NCBI GenBank assembly: GCA_944326115.1
Contig: CALVCQ010000010.1
Location: forward strand, 1 to 59,065
DNA from: Candidatus Gastranaerophilales bacterium
Lineage (GTDB): Bacteria; Cyanobacteriota; Vampirovibrionia; Gastranaerophilales; Gastranaerophilaceae
Length of the DNA stretch: 59,065 bases
Direction: 5' to 3'
The translations under genes and the position numbers were made by a program. This document shows, piece by piece, positions 43,401 to 51,887 of this stretch (position 1 is the first letter of the stretch; every line of letters begins with the position of its first letter). The notes below the pieces were generated by a model. That model saw only the letters and a program-made list of their open reading frames with translations. It was not told where the DNA came from and did not search any database.

Positions 43401-44301
43401 CCGAAGAAATTAGTTCAGATATCTGTTTCAGCGCCTCATGAACCATTTCTAATCTTCTTGTATACGAGTATCCGTAAATATTGTTTATTTTAGTTTCAGG
43501 ATTGTCTAAATCGATTTTTTTATCATGATTAAACAGTTTTTCGATATTCTCCGGCGTATTAACATCAGCATTTAAAAAACCTATACGGCTTGCTCCGTTT
43601 CTATCATAACCTATATATACCTCTTTCAGGTTTTGTTTTATTGCTTTTATAAATTCAAATTCGAACGGAGTAATTTCGTCTGCATCATCTAATATAAGGT
43701 ATTCGATATTTTTAAAACAATTTGTGTTTTTATAAATATACTCAAACAAACCAAGCTGTCTTATGTAATCAAATGCTCTGAATTCCAGAGTTTTTTTCTT
43801 ATAAATATCAATTGCTTTTTGTGCATCCGGTGCAAACTGCTCTCCCAAAAGTTTTGAACGTTGTTCAATTTCCTTTTCCGAAAGATTATTATTCATTATG
43901 AGAGAATACCTCCGGAATAATTGGTGAAGGAGGTTTATTTTTGAATTGTAATCTTTAAATCCGGCTTCTTTTATTGCTGATTTAAAAAATATTTGTGAAA
44001 TCTCAAGACCGCTTAAGTTTGGAGTTACAACAGGGCTGCCTGTTTTTATACCGGACTCAATTAACGGCCAGAAATTAATTATTGTATTGTATACAAGCCC
44101 TGAAAATGTGTAAATTTTAGGATTTTCATAATGAGCAATACATAAATCTTTTAATATAGCCTTTAAAAACAGACTCTTTTTATAAGAATTAAGGCAAAGT
44201 ACAAGAATTTTTGAAGCATCTGTACCTTTATTTAAAAGATTAATATAAGAATTTATAAGATAATCCGTTTTTCCGGAAACAGCGCTGCCCTGTATTAACA
44301 T
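40471..44301 (-). CDS. Double SF1 helicase (UvrD/AddA-AddB-like), 1276 aa
   Basis: One polypeptide with two motor-like halves. The N-terminal half has Walker A GSAVSGKTD near residues 5-13, a Walker-B-like LILDDADEITPFE near 203 and a SIITPQI motif, but few other SF1 signatures, so it resembles the degenerate motor of AddB/RecC-like subunits. The C-terminal half is a full UvrD-like motor: AVPGAGKTT near 640, TFMDSAARNFKER, LIEDEAQDSSS near 825, GDINQAI, MTYHKSKGDEFDYVFIP and LLYVALTRAKQKLY near 1233. The nuclease domain is not on this chain but in the next gene. Length exceeds typical UvrD (about 700) and suits AddA (about 1200), yet the arrangement differs. Confidence 0.8.
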   Translation of the reverse strand: MLIQGSAVSGKTDYLINSYINLLNKGTDASKILVLCLNSYKKSLFLKAILKDLCIAHYENPKIYTFSGLVYNTIINFWPLIESGIKTGSPVVTPNLSGLEISQIFFKSAIKEAGFKDYNSKINLLHQLFRRYSLIMNNNLSEKEIEQRSKLLGEQFAPDAQKAIDIYKKKTLEFRAFDYIRQLGLFEYIYKNTNCFKNIEYLILDDADEITPFEFEFIKAIKQNLKEVYIGYDRNGASRIGFLNADVNTPENIEKLFNHDKKIDLDNPETKINNIYGYSYTRRLEMVHEALKQISELISSGINPGEISIITPQIDKSLKFAISEAFDLKNIDYQYFSGSEKLASVPVVKNILYLLDLAAGSSVDTAKARSIFSDILKIPLKYCIKHVSLFKERGAFEYTDLGIDIYNERLKSLIKVLDKIKSPDMLLSDKIFYIYNNLINIEQNEIKQLSALNFFIKQIEDFEAVFKEHKFNPAFQKSFLTQLENSIISENPSSAPEIKENAIIIGTAQKIIDYSYKTEYQFWLDVSSDEWTKNDFGMLYNAWAFQKSWNKKDFTYEDNLELSDLKTKKQLRKLSLLCTEKIYAYSSLFDIEGNENFKGIEDYIISGNRAEDKKIAFFFTPREDQKPVLEYKKGKLSISAVPGAGKTTILLALIIKLIQSGVKSENIFVLTFMDSAARNFKERIKSACPSIEKLPNISTIHGLALRILKENSNFLKAGLNEDFEVCDDNQRQKIIREIMYKMQFDQEDYDKYERAISALKLSDIKQIPFVKDNEIKKFLKFYTSYNQYLKSLNLIDYDDMLCYCVNILDENKDIANYYQSLCHYLIEDEAQDSSSIQQKLLNILSKKHNNLIRCGDINQAITTTFTNSDLEGFKEFIKSSKNVTMNHSQRCAKGIYSLANKLIDYSFTNDCLKNSFFNIKMHGVTGKNPKSKDSVFANIFDDYKQEREFMLEQIRSIFSANPNATISILVRNNYNISEFEEFLSDYGYSVITKNDTLNSQPVFSLVYSILKFCSHPLQNDNVLKIIEVLTKQRLCCFSKDDKDFITNLKTPFILLTEQNIPSKKLIQLLWDLNYWLENSTPDIEEFAIKTGCYYYSSEIEKSNVYMVALMLKKLYAQYKDTDILLERLEDLARKPILSKFKFFNDEEKNPQNNGGKIQIMTYHKSKGDEFDYVFIPQLCEEILPLEMSNIKIKSKERFIESVKGLKSNYNKKNEKDLKLAAAEENMRLLYVALTRAKQKLYITSAHKYKKYSKLKDVKPSVIFEKILIHSAGSENE

Positions 44302-44466
44302 TCCATACTCCCTGTAAATATTTTAGCATTTAAAAACAAAGAATTTGTTAACAAATGTTAAGATAAACTTTAAAATAAAGCAATTTATAAAACTTGATTG
44401 TTTTTATATAAGTAAGGTTAGATAAAAAAGGTTATACTCCCGCAAGGGTAAATTTGGAGGTTAGTT

Positions 44467-45348
44467 ATGAACGGAATATCAGGTTTTTACGGATATTACC
44501 CGAGCCAGTTTCAAGTCACAGCGAATCCAACTGGTGCAGCACTTACACAGTTGAATTGTGATATGGCAAGAGATTTTGGATTAAATACGGCACCGGTTTA
44601 TAACTTGCCTCTTGATGTGACAATGGGCTTTGGCGGCGGATACGGCGGGGCTTTTGGCATGTACGGAATGGGGATGTATAATCCCGCTATGATGATGTCT
44701 CCGAGATATCTGGAATACATCAATATGGATTATAAAGACAGACTGGCTTATGATTCGGATCTTAGAGATACAGCCAGAGAATATAAATATCAGGAAGATT
44801 TGTCGGCTAAAAACTATGCATTTGCATCGGATCAATTGACAGGAGCTATCAGAACAGCCTGCAATGCCTTGCAAACAGTTGTAGTTGAAGGCGAATCCGA
44901 TCAGATTGTATATCAGTTTGAAAGAATTGTTAACGCATTGAGACGTTCACCTTTAGCCGAGAAATTTAAAGAACAGTTCAATGGTGATCCAACCAGTGCA
45001 GAAATGGCGTTGAGAAATGCTGCATTTGAACAATTCCAGGCAGCAACGGGTCAGGATTTGAAGGCAATGATCCAGCAGCATTGCGACGGCACTCTGGCAA
45101 ATTCTTTCTGGAATACAATTACGTTTGGCAATGCTCAAACCTTCTCTGCCGAAGAAATTATTGCAAAACTCGAAGGCTCCCACGCTCCGAAATCAGAAGG
45201 AAGCAAGAAAATATTCGGAAAAGTTGGCGGTACTACAGCAACTACTCTTGCCGGAGCCGGTATCGGTACACTTATTTGTCCCGGATTTGGTACGGCTATC
45301 GGTGCAGGTGTCGGTTTAATTGCAGGTGTTGTCGGATCATTTATGTAA
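44467..45348 (+). CDS. Gly/Met-rich protein with C-terminal glycine zipper
   Basis: A 293-residue protein of unknown family. Residues about 50-80 are rich in Gly, Met and Tyr (GFGGGYGGAFGMYGMGMY). The middle (90-215) appears helical and soluble (DSDLRDTAREYKYQEDLS, IVYQFERIVNALRRSP). The last 45 residues contain a glycine-zipper hydrophobic hairpin (GTLICPGFGTAIGAGVGLIAGVVGSF), which may insert into membranes. No signal peptide. GGAGG lies 6 bases upstream of the ATG. The 177-bp repeat (copy 2) begins two bases after its stop codon. Confidence 0.65.
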   Translation: MNGISGFYGYYPSQFQVTANPTGAALTQLNCDMARDFGLNTAPVYNLPLDVTMGFGGGYGGAFGMYGMGMYNPAMMMSPRYLEYINMDYKDRLAYDSDLRDTAREYKYQEDLSAKNYAFASDQLTGAIRTACNALQTVVVEGESDQIVYQFERIVNALRRSPLAEKFKEQFNGDPTSAEMALRNAAFEQFQAATGQDLKAMIQQHCDGTLANSFWNTITFGNAQTFSAEEIIAKLEGSHAPKSEGSKKIFGKVGGTTATTLAGAGIGTLICPGFGTAIGAGVGLIAGVVGSFM

Positions 45349-45350
45349 TA

Positions 45351-45527
45351 TGTCTGAGTGGGACCTCGCTTGTAGGAGTGGTACACGGAGTGCGAGTGGC
45401 GCCGAGTCTAGCATTTTACGGAAGTGACCCCATGCGCTTGTTGACTGTGCCGGACTTATTGTTAAATATTGAACTTGCTTATTGCACAGGTTCAACAAGT
45501 AGTCGGAGTCAGTTGACAATATGAAAA
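45351..45527 (+). repeat. Structured interspersed repeat, copy 2
   Basis: Identical, in opposite orientation, to 33618-33794. Helix A: 45366-45372 with 45393-45399. Helix B: 45437-45444 with 45492-45499, extended by 45446-45450 with 45484-45488. A promoter-like TTGACT-16-TAAATA pair lies at 45441-45468. The repeat lies after a gene's stop codon and before a terminator, so it does not serve as the leader of the next gene here. Confidence 0.92.
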
Positions 45528-45556
45528 TAATCCCCAAATTTATAATCAACTAACCG

Positions 45557-45590
45557 GAAAGCTCTTATTTAAAGTAAGAGCTTTCTTTTT
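45557..45590 (+). terminator. Terminator before the purD-like gene
   Basis: GAAAGCTCTTA pairs with TAAGAGCTTTC (11 bp) around a 7-base loop, followed by TTTTT. It ends transcription from the Gly/Met-rich gene or from the repeat. Confidence 0.88.
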
Positions 45591-45662
45591 GTTTATACAA
45601 AACTATGTTAACAGATTAGATATAATATATTATAATTATATTGATGATAAAAAGGATATTTT

Positions 45663-46928
45663 ATGAAAATTTTAATAATAGGCTCAGGATCAAAAGAATA
45701 TACTCTGGCAAAAATAATTTCACAGTATGAAGAAACGTCGCTTGTTTTTGTTGCACCCGGTAACTCGGCAATTGCCGAATTTGCAAACTGTGTGGATATA
45801 AAAGCTGATGATACAGACGGGTTGTTAGAGTTTGCAAAAGAAAACGAAATAGATTTAACAATTGCTGCATCAGAAAAAGCTATATCGGAAAATATTGCTG
45901 ATAAATTTAATAGTGAAGGATTGATGATATTCGCTCCTTCAGCAGATGCGGCAAGAATAGCCGTAAGTAAATCAATAAGCAAAAAATTTATGTATAAAAC
46001 AAAAATACCTACACCGAGGTTTGGTATTTTTGACAGAGAAAGTATAGCAACAGACTATGCAAGAAAGTCTCAATATCCGCTGGTCGTTAAAACAGACGGG
46101 CATCTGCACGGTGAAAATGTGTATATTTGCGATAATTTTAAAATAGCGAAAAGAATAATAGAAGATATATTTTCAGCACGTGAAAAAAAAGTAATAATTG
46201 AAGATTATGTTCAGGGGCAGGAATTTTCTTATTACATAATTACGGATGGTTATAATGCAATGCCTCTCGGGTCCGCAGTAACCTACAAAGGTACCCTTGA
46301 AGGCAACGGCGGAATAATTACTTCCGGACTCGGTGCATATTCTCCGTTTTATATGATTGACAGAACACTTGAAAGTAAGATATTTAAAGAGATTGTTTAT
46401 CCTGTATTAGATGAGCTTTCAAAAAACGGTAATCAGTATGTCGGTATACTGGGGATAGATATGATAATGGATCGAAACGGAAAATTGAATGTGATAGAGT
46501 TCAATCCGTTTTTTAAAGAACCTGATGCCCAGTGCGTATTAAGCCTTATTGATGAAGATTTTGTTAATGTTATGAAATCAGCCATAACCGGTACGCTTGT
46601 TGATGAATACAGAGAGATTAATGTCAAACCGTATTTTAGTCTTTCTGTTGTTTTGAGCTCGGGGGACTATCCTTCCGAAGGTGTTTATGGCTGTCTTATA
46701 TCAGGGCTGGATGAAGCTGCGGAAAGTAGTTATATTTCCCATTTTAATACAATAGTTGATAATGACGGCAACTATCTGACAGCAGGAGGCAGAACAATTA
46801 CGGTGACGGCTGTTGCCTCAACACTGGAAAAAGCCGCTCAAAAAGTATATGACAGCATATCTTTTATAAATTTTGATACAATGAAGTATCGAAAAGATAT
46901 CGGAAAGACAATTTTTATAGGCTGTTAA
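45663..46928 (+). CDS. Diverged phosphoribosylamine-glycine ligase (PurD-like)
   Basis: A 421-residue ATP-grasp protein with the PurD architecture: an N-terminal MKILIIGSGSKEYTLAK domain, ATP-grasp, and a C-terminal domain with TAGGRTITVTAVA and YRKDIGK. PurD makes glycinamide ribonucleotide in purine synthesis. Several usually invariant positions differ: KxDGLAxGKGV reads KTDGHLHGENV, and the E(F/Y)NxRFGDPE(C/T)Q signature reads EFNPFFKEPDAQ. It is therefore a diverged PurD or a relative with a changed substrate. One base separates it from ylxR, so it heads the infB operon, where nusA is common. Other purine genes are absent here. Confidence 0.72.
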   Translation: MKILIIGSGSKEYTLAKIISQYEETSLVFVAPGNSAIAEFANCVDIKADDTDGLLEFAKENEIDLTIAASEKAISENIADKFNSEGLMIFAPSADAARIAVSKSISKKFMYKTKIPTPRFGIFDRESIATDYARKSQYPLVVKTDGHLHGENVYICDNFKIAKRIIEDIFSAREKKVIIEDYVQGQEFSYYIITDGYNAMPLGSAVTYKGTLEGNGGIITSGLGAYSPFYMIDRTLESKIFKEIVYPVLDELSKNGNQYVGILGIDMIMDRNGKLNVIEFNPFFKEPDAQCVLSLIDEDFVNVMKSAITGTLVDEYREINVKPYFSLSVVLSSGDYPSEGVYGCLISGLDEAAESSYISHFNTIVDNDGNYLTAGGRTITVTAVASTLEKAAQKVYDSISFINFDTMKYRKDIGKTIFIGC

Positions 46929-46929
46929 A

Positions 46930-47190
46930 ATGGATGAACAAAATATATTCAGAAAATGTATTGCCTGTAATACATTAAAGAGCAGAGACAGATTGATAAA
47001 AATTACTATAAACAAAGCTAAAGAAATACAGGTTATGCCGGATTCTAAATTTCAAGGCAGATCCGTATATATTTGTAAAAATAGTGAGTGTGTACAAAAA
47101 GCTTTAAAAAAAAACAGAATATACAGGATATTGCGGGTAAATCCCGATAAATTTCCGGAAGAAAAAATCAGGGCTGTACTTGAGAATTAG
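46930..47190 (+). CDS. ylxR: YlxR family RNA-binding protein (DUF448)
   Basis: An 86-residue YlxR/DUF448 protein: FRKCIACNTLKSRDRLIKI near the start, GRSVYICKNSECVQKALKK in the middle. It is probably RNA- or nucleoid-binding. It lies directly before infB, the classical position. nusA, usually upstream, is replaced by the PurD-like gene. Confidence 0.92.
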   Translation: MDEQNIFRKCIACNTLKSRDRLIKITINKAKEIQVMPDSKFQGRSVYICKNSECVQKALKKNRIYRILRVNPDKFPEEKIRAVLEN

Positions 47191-47243
47191 ATTGTGTTAA
47201 AAATATAGTAGAGACACAATTAATTTGGAGAATAATATACATA

Positions 47244-49700
47244 ATGACTGATACCGTAAGAGTTTATGATATAGCAAAAGAATTAAACCTGCCGAATAAA
47301 GAGGTAATAGAACTTCTTGATAAAAAACTAGGTATAAAGGTTAAGTCACATTCCAGTGTTATCTCCGAATCACAGGCAAAACAGCTCAAAGAAGCGTTAA
47401 AAGAGCCTAAAACCGAGCAGACTAAAAAGCCGAAAGCTTTTATTGTAAAGAAAGCAAAGCCGAAACAGGAAGAAGAAAAGCAGGAAAAAGAAGAACCGCC
47501 AAAACAGGAAAATATACCTGAAAAAGTTAAGCTCGGTAAAATTGAACAACCCAAATTGCCGTCAGTTCCTGCGCCCCGTGTAAAATTGGGCAAAATTGAG
47601 CCTCAAGTTAGTTCTAAGCCAAAGCAGAAACCATTAAATAAAAATATTCAGGATAAACCAGAAGAAAACGCTTCTGTTAAGGCACCTGCTGAAGTTCAAA
47701 AGCCGGTACATAAAACAGAAAAGAAGCCTATTCAACGTCATATAATACCTCAGGAAATATATGAAACAAAAGGCTCGCCTAAAAAGAAAGGCTCAAAAAA
47801 GAAAGAAAAACTTTATAAATCAAAAGAAGAAGAGCAGGAAAGAATAAGTTTAGAAAAAGCTAATGCTCAAAAACATAAAAAAAGAACACATACAGAGGCA
47901 GCTGTTGAAGAAGTAAAAAGTGTTGTTATAAACCAACCTTTAACAGTTGGTGAATTAGCAGATAAAATAAATAAAGCTTCTGCAGAAATTGTCAAATTTT
48001 TGATGATGCAGGGTATTTTAGCTACAGTAAATCAGGTTATAGATGTAGTAACAGCTAAAAAAGTTTGCGAAAATTTTGAGATAGAAGTTCAGGAACAGGA
48101 TCTGGATGCATTTATCGAGGAAGAAATGCAAAAAGAAGAAGAGGCAAAAGAGCTTGCCGCAATTGATCCTAAACTTTTAAAAAGACGTGCTCCCGTAATA
48201 AGTATTATGGGGCATGTTGATCATGGTAAAACTACGCTTTTAGACTCAATTCGTGCTTCCAAACATAAAATTGTTTCGACAGAGGTCGGAGGTATAACAC
48301 AGTCCATCGGTGCATATACCGTATACTTAAACAATAAAAAAATTGTGTTTATAGATACTCCGGGTCACGAAGCTTTTACAGAAATGAGAGCCAGAGGCGC
48401 ACAGGCTACAGATATTGCTATCCTTGTTGTTGCTGCAGATGACGGTATAATGCCTCAGACTATTGAGGCAATTAATCATGCTAAAGCCGCAAATGTTCCT
48501 ATAATAGTTGCGGTGAATAAATGTGATAAGCCTGATGCGAATCCTGACAAAATTCTTCAACAACTCACAGAACACGGGCTGGTTCCGGAAGAATGGGGCG
48601 GTGATACAGTTTGTGTAAAAGTCAGTGCCTTGCAGGGTACCGGTATTGATGAACTTTTAGAATATATATTGCTTCTTGCTGAAGTATTGGATCTTAAAGC
48701 AAATCCTGATGCATCTGCGTCCGGTGTGGTAATTGAGGCTAATCTTGATAAAGGTAAAGGTCCCGTAGCAACACTGCTTGTTCAAAACGGCACGCTAAAA
48801 ACCGGTAATTGTGTTGTTGTCGGTAATGTCTGCGGAAAGGTAAGAGCTTTATTATCCGACTCAGGAGAAAGAGTTAAAAAAGCTACGCCTTCAACCCCTG
48901 TTGAGATACTCGGTTTGACGGAGGTGCCTCAAGCAGGTGATAAATTTGAAGTTGTTGAAAATGAAAAAATCATGAGGGCAATTGTTGCAGAGCGCAAAGA
49001 AAAAGAGCGTACAAATCGTCTTGAAGCAATGCTTCCGGCTCATATAAGGAATGAAGTTGTGGGAGAGAATGAAGACGGATTCCAGCATCTTAATCTGATT
49101 ATAAAAGCTAATACAAACGGGTCTGCAGAAGCACTCTCTCAGGCAATAGGACAGTTTAAGTCAAATGAAATAATCATAAAACTTATTCATGTCGGGGTAG
49201 GTGATATTTCAGAGGCTGATGTTATGCTGGCTGCAGCAAGTAAAGCTATAATACTAGGCTTTACGGTTAAAGAAGATCATAATGCGGAAATTGCCGCACA
49301 AAGAGAAGGTGTTGTTATTAAGAAATTTGATATCATATATCAAATACTGGAGGATCTAGAAAAGACAATGCTTAATTTGCTTCAGCCTGAGATTAAAGAA
49401 GTAGAACTCGGAAAGGCTGAGGTTAGACAGGTATTCACTGTAGGAAAAACTGGCAGGATTGCCGGCTGTTATGTTACGGAAGGCAAGATTATTCGTGGAA
49501 AAACAGCAAAACTTATTCGAGACGGAGAAACTATATTTACAGGCACTATTGATCAATTAAAACGTTTTAAAGATGATGTTAAAGAAGTTGCCACAGGTTT
49601 TGAATGCGGTGTTTCTTTTGCAAAGTTTAATGATATACAAGAGGGTGATATAATCGAAGTCTCAACAACAGAAGAAATAGAAAGACAGGCACTTGTATAA
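47244..49700 (+). CDS. infB: Translation initiation factor IF-2
   Basis: IF-2 positions initiator tRNA and joins the ribosomal subunits. 818 residues: an N-terminal DNA-/RNA-binding-like helix (RVYDIAKELNLPNKEVIELLDKKLGIKVKSHSS), a long Lys/Glu/Pro-rich linker (about 50-220), IF2-N (PLTVGELADKINKASAEIVKFLMMQG), and the GTPase domain with G1 GHVDHGKTTLLD, G2 GGITQSIGAY, G3 DTPGHEAF, G4 NKCDKPD and G5 SALQGTG. Domains II-IV follow to the end. All motifs are intact. It is in the ylxR-infB-rbfA-truB operon; a GGAGA motif lies upstream. Confidence 0.97.
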   Translation: MTDTVRVYDIAKELNLPNKEVIELLDKKLGIKVKSHSSVISESQAKQLKEALKEPKTEQTKKPKAFIVKKAKPKQEEEKQEKEEPPKQENIPEKVKLGKIEQPKLPSVPAPRVKLGKIEPQVSSKPKQKPLNKNIQDKPEENASVKAPAEVQKPVHKTEKKPIQRHIIPQEIYETKGSPKKKGSKKKEKLYKSKEEEQERISLEKANAQKHKKRTHTEAAVEEVKSVVINQPLTVGELADKINKASAEIVKFLMMQGILATVNQVIDVVTAKKVCENFEIEVQEQDLDAFIEEEMQKEEEAKELAAIDPKLLKRRAPVISIMGHVDHGKTTLLDSIRASKHKIVSTEVGGITQSIGAYTVYLNNKKIVFIDTPGHEAFTEMRARGAQATDIAILVVAADDGIMPQTIEAINHAKAANVPIIVAVNKCDKPDANPDKILQQLTEHGLVPEEWGGDTVCVKVSALQGTGIDELLEYILLLAEVLDLKANPDASASGVVIEANLDKGKGPVATLLVQNGTLKTGNCVVVGNVCGKVRALLSDSGERVKKATPSTPVEILGLTEVPQAGDKFEVVENEKIMRAIVAERKEKERTNRLEAMLPAHIRNEVVGENEDGFQHLNLIIKANTNGSAEALSQAIGQFKSNEIIIKLIHVGVGDISEADVMLAAASKAIILGFTVKEDHNAEIAAQREGVVIKKFDIIYQILEDLEKTMLNLLQPEIKEVELGKAEVRQVFTVGKTGRIAGCYVTEGKIIRGKTAKLIRDGETIFTGTIDQLKRFKDDVKEVATGFECGVSFAKFNDIQEGDIIEVSTTEEIERQALV

Positions 49701-49750
49701 CAAAAAAACTGATGATATAAATCACAGGTTGTACAAATAGGGAGAATTTT

Positions 49751-50104
49751 ATGTCTTTAAGGAATGAACGTGTCAGAAAAACATTAATGAAAGAAATTGC
49801 GGATATTATACAAAAAGATATAAAAGATCCTCGTATAGAGGGGGTTATTTCCGTAACGGATATTGAGCTTGCACATGATAACTCATTTGCAAAAGTTTAC
49901 TTTTCTGTTTTTACAACTGATGAAGGAAAAAAACAAAAATCAATAGATGCACTTGAAGAAAATGTCTCAAAAATACGTTATGAAGTGGGTAAAAGAATTC
50001 GTTTGCGGCTTACTCCCGAATTGCGTTTTATCCCTGATGACTCTTTGGAAAGAGGTACAAAGGTGATGGATTTAATAGACAAAATTTCTAAAGGTGAAAT
50101 ATAG
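49751..50104 (+). CDS. rbfA: Ribosome-binding factor A
   Basis: A 117-residue KH-like protein (RNERVRKTLMKEIADIIQKDIKDPRI...VSVTDIELAHDNSFAKVYFS, LRFIPDDSLERG). It acts in 30S maturation at the 5' helix of 16S rRNA. Lies between infB and truB as in most bacteria; GGGAGAA precedes the ATG. Confidence 0.95.
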   Translation: MSLRNERVRKTLMKEIADIIQKDIKDPRIEGVISVTDIELAHDNSFAKVYFSVFTTDEGKKQKSIDALEENVSKIRYEVGKRIRLRLTPELRFIPDDSLERGTKVMDLIDKISKGEI

Positions 50105-50110
50105 TCTGTT

Positions 50111-50986
50111 ATGTTCGGTTTTTTTAATATTAATAAGTCTAAAGGTATGACATCTCATGATGTTGTATCGAAATTGCGTCGTGTTTTAAAGATTAAACAA
50201 ATTGGTCATACCGGTACACTCGATCCTCTGGCACAAGGGGTTTTGCCTATAGCTGTCGGTAAAGCAACAAGACTTATTGAATATTTGGATGAAAAAAACA
50301 AAGAATATGTAGCGGTTTTAGAACTCGGAAAAATTTCCGATACCTATGATTGCGAAGGTATAATTCAACAATACAGCGATAAAAAAATCTCTGAAAATGA
50401 TTTTTTATCTGTAATTGATAAATACAGAGGAGAGATTGAACAGGTGCCGCCTGCATACTCCGCATTGCATTACAAAGGCAAGCGTTTGTATGAACTTGCA
50501 AGACAGGGAATTACGCCGGTTGATATTCCTGCAAGAACGGTCTATATAAATAAGCTTAATCTGTTGGATTTTGATTATGAATCACAAACAGCAACAATTG
50601 ATGTAGGGTGTTCACGTGGAACTTATATCCGTTCTTTGATAAATGATATAGGTATAAATTTAGGAACAGGCGCTATTATGACCGCTCTTACCAGAACAAA
50701 ATCAGGAGTTTTTTCTTTGAAAAATGCAGTTTCTCCGGAGCTTTTATCTGATAATTTTGAAGCTTTGAAATATTTGATTAATCCTGTTGACGTTTTATCA
50801 TATAAATGTTATCAATTGACTGAAATTGAACTGCAAAAAATTAAACACGGTCAGAGCATTGAAACAAAACATTATTATGAACCTTCTTCATATATTTGTC
50901 TTGAATATAATAATCAACTGTGTGCACTTGCTAAGAAAGATGCAATATCTAATAAATTAATAATACAAAAGGTGTTTATACAATGA
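50111..50986 (+). CDS. truB: tRNA pseudouridine-55 synthase
   Basis: A 291-residue TruB. It makes the pseudouridine of the T loop. The catalytic motif is HTGTLDPLAQGVLPIAVGKATR with the key Asp near residue 37; EQVPPAYSALHYKGKRLYELARQG and GCSRGTYIRSL are further signatures. The C-terminal PUA-like part is short. Six bases separate it from rbfA, and it overlaps the next gene by four bases, ATGA. Confidence 0.96.
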   Translation: MFGFFNINKSKGMTSHDVVSKLRRVLKIKQIGHTGTLDPLAQGVLPIAVGKATRLIEYLDEKNKEYVAVLELGKISDTYDCEGIIQQYSDKKISENDFLSVIDKYRGEIEQVPPAYSALHYKGKRLYELARQGITPVDIPARTVYINKLNLLDFDYESQTATIDVGCSRGTYIRSLINDIGINLGTGAIMTALTRTKSGVFSLKNAVSPELLSDNFEALKYLINPVDVLSYKCYQLTEIELQKIKHGQSIETKHYYEPSSYICLEYNNQLCALAKKDAISNKLIIQKVFIQ

Positions 50987-51861
50987 AAAGAGCAAAAATA
51001 TTAATAACTCTATTGTTTATACTAGCTGTTTCTGCCTCTGCCAATGCACAGAATTACAATAATCCTGATAATGTAATGTGTCCGGCTGTTCCACAGGTTA
51101 ACGGTCCTGTTTCTGCAGCATTAAGTAAGGTAACTGGCATGAATGCTATTATTTCAACAACACTTGAGTCTCAGGTCAGAAAACAACTTAATAAGGCTTT
51201 AAACGGTGATTTTAAAGTTGAAATCACTCCTTTTGGCGCAAAAAGTATGCTGGAAGGCAAATTTAAGAATATTGCTTTTCAATCAGATTCAGCTTATACG
51301 GAGGGAATATATCTTTCTAATATAACGGCGGAATCAATGTGCGGTTATAACCATTTTATTTATAAAAACGGTCAGGTCTATACGAATGAAAACTTTTTAT
51401 TGGGTTTTAATGCAAACATAACCTCTGAGGATTTACAAAAATCAGTTACAACTCCTGAGTATATGAAGCTTGTAAATTCTATGAATATAAAAATGGGTAA
51501 TTTAACTTTATTAAAAGTTTTTTCTCCTAAAGCCGGAATCAAGAATGACAGATTGTTTTTTTCATTAATGGTATCTTCTCCGTTAACCTTTAATGAGCCA
51601 AAATCGGTTTCTACTGAAATGGGGCTGGACGTTGAGGACGGTAAGTTTGTATTTACTGATATAAAAGTTACTCCAAGCAGTTCTTCTTTTAATATTAATT
51701 CAGTTTTACCCATTATTAATAAATTAAATCCTTTTGTCATTCACGCTTCTGTTTTGAATGATCCTGAAAGTATAATAAAAATAAATGATCTAAAAATCGA
51801 AAATAATAAAATTAATATAAAAGGACTGGTTATTGTTCCGAAAAACTATTATAATAATTAA
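50983..51861 (+). CDS. DUF2993 (LmeA-like) lipid-binding protein
   Basis: A 292-residue precursor with a signal peptide (KILITLLFILAVSASANAQ). The body matches DUF2993, a family of lipid-binding tubular proteins frequent in cyanobacteria and actinobacteria (LmeA): LESQVRKQLNKAL, FKVEITPFGAKSMLEGKFKNI and alternating strand patterns such as GLDVEDGKFVFTDIKV. It may carry lipids across the periplasm, which would complement the AsmA-like protein at 17-21 kb. Coupled to truB by a 4-base overlap. Confidence 0.75.
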   Translation: MKRAKILITLLFILAVSASANAQNYNNPDNVMCPAVPQVNGPVSAALSKVTGMNAIISTTLESQVRKQLNKALNGDFKVEITPFGAKSMLEGKFKNIAFQSDSAYTEGIYLSNITAESMCGYNHFIYKNGQVYTNENFLLGFNANITSEDLQKSVTTPEYMKLVNSMNIKMGNLTLLKVFSPKAGIKNDRLFFSLMVSSPLTFNEPKSVSTEMGLDVEDGKFVFTDIKVTPSSSSFNINSVLPIINKLNPFVIHASVLNDPESIIKINDLKIENNKINIKGLVIVPKNYYNN

Positions 51862-51887
51862 AAGATTTTATAATAAGGAAAATACAG

